Below are positions 1-4,280 of a stretch of DNA of 6,621 nt, in pieces (the first letter of the stretch is position 1; each line of letters opens with the position of its first letter). The notes beneath the pieces are model-generated. The model saw nothing but the letters and a program-made list of their open reading frames with translations, had not been told where the DNA came from and did not search any database. The position numbers and the translations under genes are program-made. Source of the stretch: Opitutaceae bacterium (GTDB lineage: Bacteria > Verrucomicrobiota > Verrucomicrobiia > Opitutales > Opitutaceae); contig JAHFTI010000241.1 of the NCBI GenBank assembly GCA_023265535.1, forward strand, positions 1 to 6,621, written 5' to 3'.

Positions 1-1560
1 AGTGTTGCCACCCCTCCCGCCTGGGGTAACTGGCTCTCCTGGGGCGACCAAGGCGACGGCAGCTACCGCAATCCCGTCCTCCCGGCCGATTACAGCGATC
101 TGGACTGCATCCGGGTGGGGGAGGACTATTATGCGATTTCCTCCACGATGCAGTTCTCGCCGGGCATGGTCGTGCTGCACTCCCGTGACCTGGTGAATTG
201 GTCCATCATCGGCCACGCCGCGGGCGACCTCACGCAGATCGGGCCCGAGCTGAATTGGGATCGCATGAACCGCTACGGCCGCGGCGTCTGGGCCGGTTCG
301 ATCCGCTTTGCGAAGGGGCGTTTCTGGGTGTATTTCGGCACGCCGGACGAGGGCTACTTCATGACCAGCGCGCCCACGGCCGCAGGTCCCTGGGACCCCC
401 TGCACCCGGTGATGCGCAGTGCCGGCTGGGATGATTGCTGCCCGTTCTGGGACGACGACGGCCAAGGCTACTTCGTGGGCACCCACTTCGCCGACGGCTA
501 CAAGACCTACCTCTGGAAACTCACCCCCGACGGCAAGGGCTTGGTCGAGGAGTCCCGCACCCTTCTCCACCAGGGCGACGGCGGCGAGGCGAGCAAACTG
601 CTCAAGGTGCGCGGCACCTACTACCACTTCTACAGCGAAGTGCGAAACGGCATCCGCGTCGTCATGATGCAACGCGCCCCACACATCATGGGCCCCTACA
701 CCGAGTGGCGCCAGCTCACCGACGAGAATCGCGATGCCCACGAGCCCAACCAGGGCGGCATCATCGACACCCCGCAGGGTGAATGGTTTTTCTTCACCCA
801 CCATGGCAAGGGTGCCTGGGAGGGGCGCGCCGCCTCGCTCCTGCCCGTCACCTGGGTCGATGGCTGGCCCATCCCGGGTGAGACCGACTCCACCGGCAAG
901 CCGGGCCTCATGAGCTGGTCCGGCAGGAAACCCCTCCTCGGCACCGCCGGCGCGCCAGCAGCACCCGCGAGCCCGATCCCGCCCCAGACCTCAGACGACT
1001 TCAGCGCGGACCGCCTCGGCGTCCAGTGGGAATGGAACTACCAGCCGCGCGCCGACAAATGGTCGCTGACCGAGCGCCCCGGCTTCTCGCGCCCCGACGA
1101 CCTCCTGAAGGCGGGCAACACCCTCACCCAACGCTCCTTCAGGACCAGCTCCAACTGCGTCGTGCTCAAGCTGGAACTCTCCGGCCTCGCCGACGGGCAG
1201 CGGACCGGCCTCTGCCACTTCGCCAAGACCCACTCGGGCCTGGGCGTTGCCCAACAGGGGACCACCCGCCGCCTCGAATACCGCGAGAACGGCCAGCTGA
1301 CCGCCGGCCCCGAGATCAGCGGCAACCAGCTCTGGCTGCGCTCCACCTGGGGCCTCGACGGCCTCAGCCGCTATTCCTACAGCCTCGACGGCAAGCTGTT
1401 CACCGAGTTTGGCCCCGCGTACCCGCTCTCCTGGGGCAACTATCGCGGCGACCGCATCGGCATTTATTCGTTCAATACCTTGCGCGACGCAGGCCATGTG
1501 GACGTTGATTACCTGCGTTATGACACCGCTGGGCCTGGCCCCGCCAAAGTGAAGAATTGA
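1..1560 (+). CDS. GH43 glycoside hydrolase (beta-xylosidase / alpha-L-arabinofuranosidase type), 5'-truncated
   Basis: The reading frame is open from base 1 to a TGA at 1558-1560, giving 519 visible residues (numbered here from the first codon). The opening NPVLPADYSDLD at residues 24-35 is the classic start of the GH43 five-bladed propeller, so only a short N-terminus, probably a signal peptide, lies outside the window. By family alignment the catalytic residues are D33 (general base), D145 in WDDCCPFWDDDG (pKa modulator) and E196 in GGEASKLLK (general acid); all are present. HEPNQGG (247-253) and FFFTHHG (263-269) are further conserved propeller motifs. A Pro/Ala-rich linker (about 316-330) leads into a C-terminal concanavalin-like sandwich beginning SDDFSADRLGVQWEWNYQP, as in GH43 xylosidases. 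GH43 enzymes invert and typically release xylose or arabinose from hemicellulose; the exact substrate cannot be read from sequence. Secretion is likely but the signal is not visible. Family assignment is firm, specificity is not. Confidence 0.93.
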   Translation, partial: SVATPPAWGNWLSWGDQGDGSYRNPVLPADYSDLDCIRVGEDYYAISSTMQFSPGMVVLHSRDLVNWSIIGHAAGDLTQIGPELNWDRMNRYGRGVWAGSIRFAKGRFWVYFGTPDEGYFMTSAPTAAGPWDPLHPVMRSAGWDDCCPFWDDDGQGYFVGTHFADGYKTYLWKLTPDGKGLVEESRTLLHQGDGGEASKLLKVRGTYYHFYSEVRNGIRVVMMQRAPHIMGPYTEWRQLTDENRDAHEPNQGGIIDTPQGEWFFFTHHGKGAWEGRAASLLPVTWVDGWPIPGETDSTGKPGLMSWSGRKPLLGTAGAPAAPASPIPPQTSDDFSADRLGVQWEWNYQPRADKWSLTERPGFSRPDDLLKAGNTLTQRSFRTSSNCVVLKLELSGLADGQRTGLCHFAKTHSGLGVAQQGTTRRLEYRENGQLTAGPEISGNQLWLRSTWGLDGLSRYSYSLDGKLFTEFGPAYPLSWGNYRGDRIGIYSFNTLRDAGHVDVDYLRYDTAGPGPAKVKN

Positions 1561-1693
1561 CTGGAATCGCTTGGTGATACGCGAGTTGTGCCTGACCTAG
1601 GCCAGGCGGGAGCATGCCTGCATGGCGGCTTCTTGACGCAGGGCAAGGGCGGGCGCCCCCGCAAATTTCCAGTATCGCCATGCGCCTCGCGTT

Positions 1694-1702
1694 TGCTACC
1701 TA
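1694..1702 (+). promoter_or_regulatory. possible extended -10 element of the ilvD promoter
   Basis: TGCTACCTA ends 27 bases before the ilvD ATG and fits an extended -10 (TGn followed by TACCTA). Transcription would begin near 1709, leaving a leader of about 20 bases. No good -35 lies at the expected distance (1674-1679 reads ATCGCC), so this rests on the extended -10 alone. The rest of 1561-1729 holds only short hairpins (for example GCGGG/CCCGC at 1649-1662 with a 4-base loop) without T-tracts, so no convincing terminator for the upstream GH43 gene is seen. Confidence 0.25.
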
Positions 1703-1729
1703 GTGGATCCTCTCTACCAATTTCATCCC

Positions 1730-4051
1730 ATGCGCTCCGACACCATCAAGAAGGGCTTTGAACGTGCACCTCATCGCAGTCTCCTCCGCGCCACCGGCGT
1801 GATCGAGTCGGAGGCCGATTTTGACAAGCCGTTCATCGCGATCTGCAACAGTCACGTCGACTGCATCCCCGGCCACGCCCACCTCAACGAGGTCGGCCAG
1901 CTGGTGAAGCGCCTGGTCCGCGAGGCGGGCGGCGTGCCCTTCGTCTTCAACACCATCGGCGTCGACGACGGCATCGCCATGGGACACGGCGGCATGCTGT
2001 ATTCGCTGCCCTCGCGCGAGCTCATCGCCGACTGCGTCGAGACCATGCTAAAGGCCCACTGCTTCGACGGCATGGTCTGCATCCCGAACTGCGACAAGAT
2101 CGTCCCGGGCATGATGATGGCCACGATGCGCGTGAACATCCCCACGGTCTTCGTCTCCGGCGGCCCCATGGCGGCCGGCATCGCCGCCACCGACTCGACC
2201 AGCGAGCTGCCCGAGCACCTGCGCCCCGCCACCGAAAAGAACGACCTGATCACCGTCTTCAAGGGCGTCGGCGCCCTCCAGACGGGCAAGATCACCTCCG
2301 CCGAGTTGCTCAAGATGGAGCAGAGCGCCTGCCCCACCTGCGGTTCCTGCTCCGGCATGTTCACCGCCAACTCGATGAACTGCCTCTGCGAGGCCATCGG
2401 CCTCGCCCTGCCCGGCAATGGCACCATCCTCGCCGTCTCCAAGGAGCGCGAGCAGCTCTACCGCCGCGCCGCCAAGCAGATCCTCGACCTCGTCGCCCGC
2501 GACATCAAGCCGCGCGACATCGCCACCCTCGACGCCTTCGACAACGCCCTCGCCCTCGACGTCGCCATGGGCGGCTCGACCAACACCGTGCTCCACACCC
2601 TCGCCATCGCCCGCGAGGCCGGCATCGAGTACGACATCGCCCGCATCGACGGCATCTCCAAGCGCGTGCCCTGCCTCTGCAAGGTGTCGCCCTCCTCCGA
2701 TTACCACATCCAGGACGTGCACCGCGCCGGCGGCATCCACACCATCCTCGGCGAGCTCAAGCGCATGGGCGCCCTCAAGACCGACTGCATCACCGTCACG
2801 GGCAAGACCCTCGGCGAGAACATCGACACCTGGGATCTGCGCTCGCCCACCGTCACCGACGAGGCGCGCATCACCCGCATCTCCGGCTGCTCGGCCATCG
2901 TCGTCGACCCGGCCGACAAGATGGGCCACGCCGCGCGCATGCCCAACGGCAACCTCGTCCCCAAGCCGATGGTCTTCCATCCGGCCAGCGACCGCGCGAT
3001 CGCCCTCTGGCGCTTCGCCGCCGCCTTCAACGCCAATGACGGCTCCGCCTGCGGCGCCCTGTTCGGCGCGGAGGGCGAGCTCGAGGTGGACAACAGCGCC
3101 ACCCATTCCATCGGTGCCCTCGGTTTCAACGCCTCGCTCACCCTGAAGAAGTCGCTCACCTGGAAGGGCGCCGCCGCCATCGAGGCCGGCCTCAAGCCCA
3201 AGTTCGCGGAGTTCCGCGGCCTGGTGCGCGCCGAGCTCGGCGAGACCAAGGGCGAGCCCGTGCTCATCGTCTGGCAATACGAGCGCTCCGGCGCCAAGAA
3301 GGCGGTCTGCCTGCTGCGTATCAAGGAACTGGATACGGCCGGCCTCATCGTCGCCGCCTGGCACGATTACGACGCCGCGACCGTCGCCTCCGCCACGCCC
3401 TCCGGCCTGCTGCCGCACGATCCCGCCTTCCGCTTCGACGCCAACCATTGCATCCGCTCCGCGGCCAAGGCCTACACGGCCGACGGCGGCCTCTCGATCC
3501 TCTACGGCGACCTCGCCCCCGAGGGTTCGGTGGTCAAGACGGCCGGCATCAGCGACGCCTTCAAGGAGAACTGCGGCCCAGGCTTCGTGTTCGAGGGCCC
3601 CTGCGTGATCTTCGAGAGCCAGGACGAGGCCTGCGCCGGAATCCTCGCGGGCCAGGCCAAGGCGGGCGACGTCGTCGTCATCCGCTACGAGGGACCGCGC
3701 GGCGGCCCCGGCATGCAGGAGATGCTCTCGCCCACCAGCTACATCGTGGGCATGGGCCTCGGCGACAAGGTCGCGCTCGTGACCGACGGCCGCTTCAGCG
3801 GCGGCACCGCCGGCGCCTGCATCGGCCACGTCTCCCCCGAGGCGGCCGAGGGCGGCCCGATCGGCCTGCTGCGGAACGGCGACCGCCTGCGCATCGACTT
3901 CCCCGGTCGTCGCATGGACATCCTCGTCGACAAGGCCGAGCTCGAGGCCCGCCGCAAGGACTGGAAGCCCGTGCACCGAGACGTGAGCGGCTGGCTCGCC
4001 CGCTACCGCAAGCTCGTGAACAACGCCAGCAAGGGCGGCACGCTGAGCTGA
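1730..4051 (+). CDS. ilvD: dihydroxy-acid dehydratase with a large interdomain insertion
   Basis: IlvD removes water from 2,3-dihydroxy-3-methylbutanoate and 2,3-dihydroxy-3-methylpentanoate to give the 2-keto acid precursors of valine, leucine and isoleucine, using an Fe-S cluster and Mg2+ in the cytoplasm. The protein is 773 residues and resembles the E. coli-type enzyme (616 residues). Seen motifs: VDDGIAMGHGGM (D80, Mg ligand), PNCDKIVPGM (C121 cluster ligand, D122, carbamylated K123), CPTCGSCSGMFTANSMN (C207 ligand), GGPGMQEM (E664, Mg ligand) and DGRFSGGTAG (S690, catalytic base). The 26-residue spacing between E664 and S690 equals that in E. coli, so the active site looks intact. The ATG at 1730 is preferred over an in-frame GTG at 1703 because MRSDTIKKGF is the usual IlvD beginning; neither start has a Shine-Dalgarno sequence. 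The extra length lies mainly at residues 380-573. Codons strongly favour C in the third position throughout. A terminator follows, and the hydrolase genes on both sides are not amino-acid genes. Confidence 0.96.
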   Translation: MRSDTIKKGFERAPHRSLLRATGVIESEADFDKPFIAICNSHVDCIPGHAHLNEVGQLVKRLVREAGGVPFVFNTIGVDDGIAMGHGGMLYSLPSRELIADCVETMLKAHCFDGMVCIPNCDKIVPGMMMATMRVNIPTVFVSGGPMAAGIAATDSTSELPEHLRPATEKNDLITVFKGVGALQTGKITSAELLKMEQSACPTCGSCSGMFTANSMNCLCEAIGLALPGNGTILAVSKEREQLYRRAAKQILDLVARDIKPRDIATLDAFDNALALDVAMGGSTNTVLHTLAIAREAGIEYDIARIDGISKRVPCLCKVSPSSDYHIQDVHRAGGIHTILGELKRMGALKTDCITVTGKTLGENIDTWDLRSPTVTDEARITRISGCSAIVVDPADKMGHAARMPNGNLVPKPMVFHPASDRAIALWRFAAAFNANDGSACGALFGAEGELEVDNSATHSIGALGFNASLTLKKSLTWKGAAAIEAGLKPKFAEFRGLVRAELGETKGEPVLIVWQYERSGAKKAVCLLRIKELDTAGLIVAAWHDYDAATVASATPSGLLPHDPAFRFDANHCIRSAAKAYTADGGLSILYGDLAPEGSVVKTAGISDAFKENCGPGFVFEGPCVIFESQDEACAGILAGQAKAGDVVVIRYEGPRGGPGMQEMLSPTSYIVGMGLGDKVALVTDGRFSGGTAGACIGHVSPEAAEGGPIGLLRNGDRLRIDFPGRRMDILVDKAELEARRKDWKPVHRDVSGWLARYRKLVNNASKGGTLS
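2867..3448 (+). other. in-frame insertion at the IlvD interdomain linker (residues about 380-573)
   Basis: The IlvD N-terminal domain is recognisable up to TWDLRSPTVTDEA (ending at residue 379) and the C-terminal barrel resumes at CIRSAAKAYTADGGLSILYG (from residue 574). E. coli IlvD, as I recall it, has about 32 residues between the matching points; here there are 194, a net gain of about 160. The segment has alternating hydrophobic stretches that look like beta strands (PVLIVWQYER from residue 510, AVCLLRI at 525-531) and cysteines at 387, 440 and 527. Its base and codon use match the flanking gene, so it does not look recently acquired. I do not recognise a known domain in it. The edges are approximate. 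Confidence 0.75.
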
Positions 4052-4062
4052 GCGAGCTGAGG
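4045..4062 (+). repeat. 9-base tandem duplication across the ilvD stop codon
   Basis: GAGCTGAGC is followed directly by GAGCTGAGG. The first copy contains the ilvD stop (TGA 4049-4051), and because the period is nine, the second copy places another in-frame TGA at 4058-4060, producing a backup stop. It is short and may be chance. Confidence 0.5.
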
Positions 4063-4077
4063 CGCTTTTCCTTTCGA

Positions 4078-4110
4078 GGTCCACCAGTCACATGGGTGGG
4101 CCTTTTTTTT
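4078..4110 (+). terminator. intrinsic terminator of ilvD
   Basis: GGTCCACC (4078-4085) pairs with GGTGGGCC (4095-4102) as an 8-bp stem with one G-U wobble and a 9-base loop, followed at once by eight T residues (4103-4110). It starts 26 bases after the ilvD stop codon. This is a textbook rho-independent terminator and implies that the downstream GH2 gene needs its own promoter. Confidence 0.93.
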
Positions 4111-4179
4111 GCCGTAATTTCGTGCTCTTGCTGCGCGGGAAAATCATAAGATCGTCCAGTCATTTAGTAAGGCTGTCCA

Positions 4180-4195
4180 TTGCCCCGCTGGGCAA
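4180..4195. promoter_or_regulatory. inverted repeat overlapping the putative -35 box, possible operator
   Basis: TTGCCC-CGCT-GGGCAA is a perfect 6-bp inverted repeat with a 4-base centre. Its left arm coincides with the putative -35 hexamer and its right arm lies in the spacer, where a dimeric repressor would block polymerase. A sugar-responsive regulator would be reasonable for a hydrolase gene, but the regulator is unknown and a repeat this short could be chance in GC-rich DNA. Confidence 0.3.
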
Positions 4196-4208
4196 GAGCG
4201 CGTAGGAT
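4180..4208 (+). promoter_or_regulatory. sigma70-like promoter candidate for the GH2 gene
   Basis: TTGCCC (4180-4185) and TAGGAT (4203-4208) are separated by exactly 17 bases; each matches four of six consensus positions. Initiation would fall near 4215, giving a leader of about 65 bases that begins just before the strong hairpin at 4226-4252. Its place between the ilvD terminator and the GH2 start supports the call. Housekeeping promoters of this lineage are not well known to me, so confidence is moderate. Confidence 0.45.
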
Positions 4209-4225
4209 CAGCATGCTTTCCCTGC

Positions 4226-4252
4226 GAAGGGCCTGCCGGCGGCGGGCCCTTC
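4226..4252 (+). promoter_or_regulatory. strong hairpin in the GH2 gene leader
   Basis: GAAGGGCCTGCC (4226-4237) pairs with GGCGGGCCCTTC (4241-4252) across a GGC loop, giving a 12-bp stem with a single T-G wobble. It ends 28 bases before the GH2 ATG and would lie at the very 5' end of the transcript if the promoter at 4180-4208 is right. No T-tract follows (the next bases are TCCTCGCG and then C-rich), so it is not a standard terminator. It could stabilise the mRNA, be part of a leader control element, or be a copy of a dispersed palindromic repeat. Confidence 0.6.
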
Positions 4253-4259
4253 CTCGCGT

Positions 4260-4280
4260 CCCCCCGCCCCCCCCTTCCCC
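4260..4280 (+). other. C-rich tract directly before the GH2 start codon
   Basis: The 21 bases before the ATG are almost pure pyrimidine: a run of six C, one G, a run of eight C, TT and four C. There is no purine-rich Shine-Dalgarno sequence, so initiation must be of a non-canonical type, as also seems true for ilvD. Confidence 0.6.

Noticed and set aside
115..117. GTG as the start of the GH43 gene
   Set aside because: It lies inside the first propeller motif; the conserved NPVLPADYSDLD with catalytic D33 is upstream in the same frame, which is open to the window edge.
1633..1638. TTGACG as a -35 box for ilvD
   Set aside because: The bases 17 downstream (1656-1661) are C-rich and not a -10; it is too far from the TACCTA element to pair with it.
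1590..1662. Terminator for the GH43 gene
   Set aside because: GCCTG/CAGGC (1590-1607) and GCGGG/CCCGC (1649-1662) are five-pair stems without a T-tract, common by chance at this GC content.
1703..1729. In-frame GTG start that would add nine residues to IlvD
   Set aside because: The added residues do not look like an IlvD N-terminus, there is no ribosome-binding site, and the putative -10 element overlaps the region just before it. The ATG at 1730 gives the normal MRSDTIKKGF beginning.
2867..3448. An intein or a fused mobile-element gene within ilvD
   Set aside because: There is no cysteine or serine at the left junction, no HN-C/S/T ending (it reads ANHC, and E. coli has ANGC at the same place), no homing-endonuclease motif, and it sits at a linker, not in the active site.
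2048..4084. A 678-codon open frame on the - strand opposite ilvD
   Set aside because: Its product is dominated by G, A, V, D and E, a shadow of the C-ending codons of ilvD, and it has no family motif. The + strand frame is an unmistakable IlvD.
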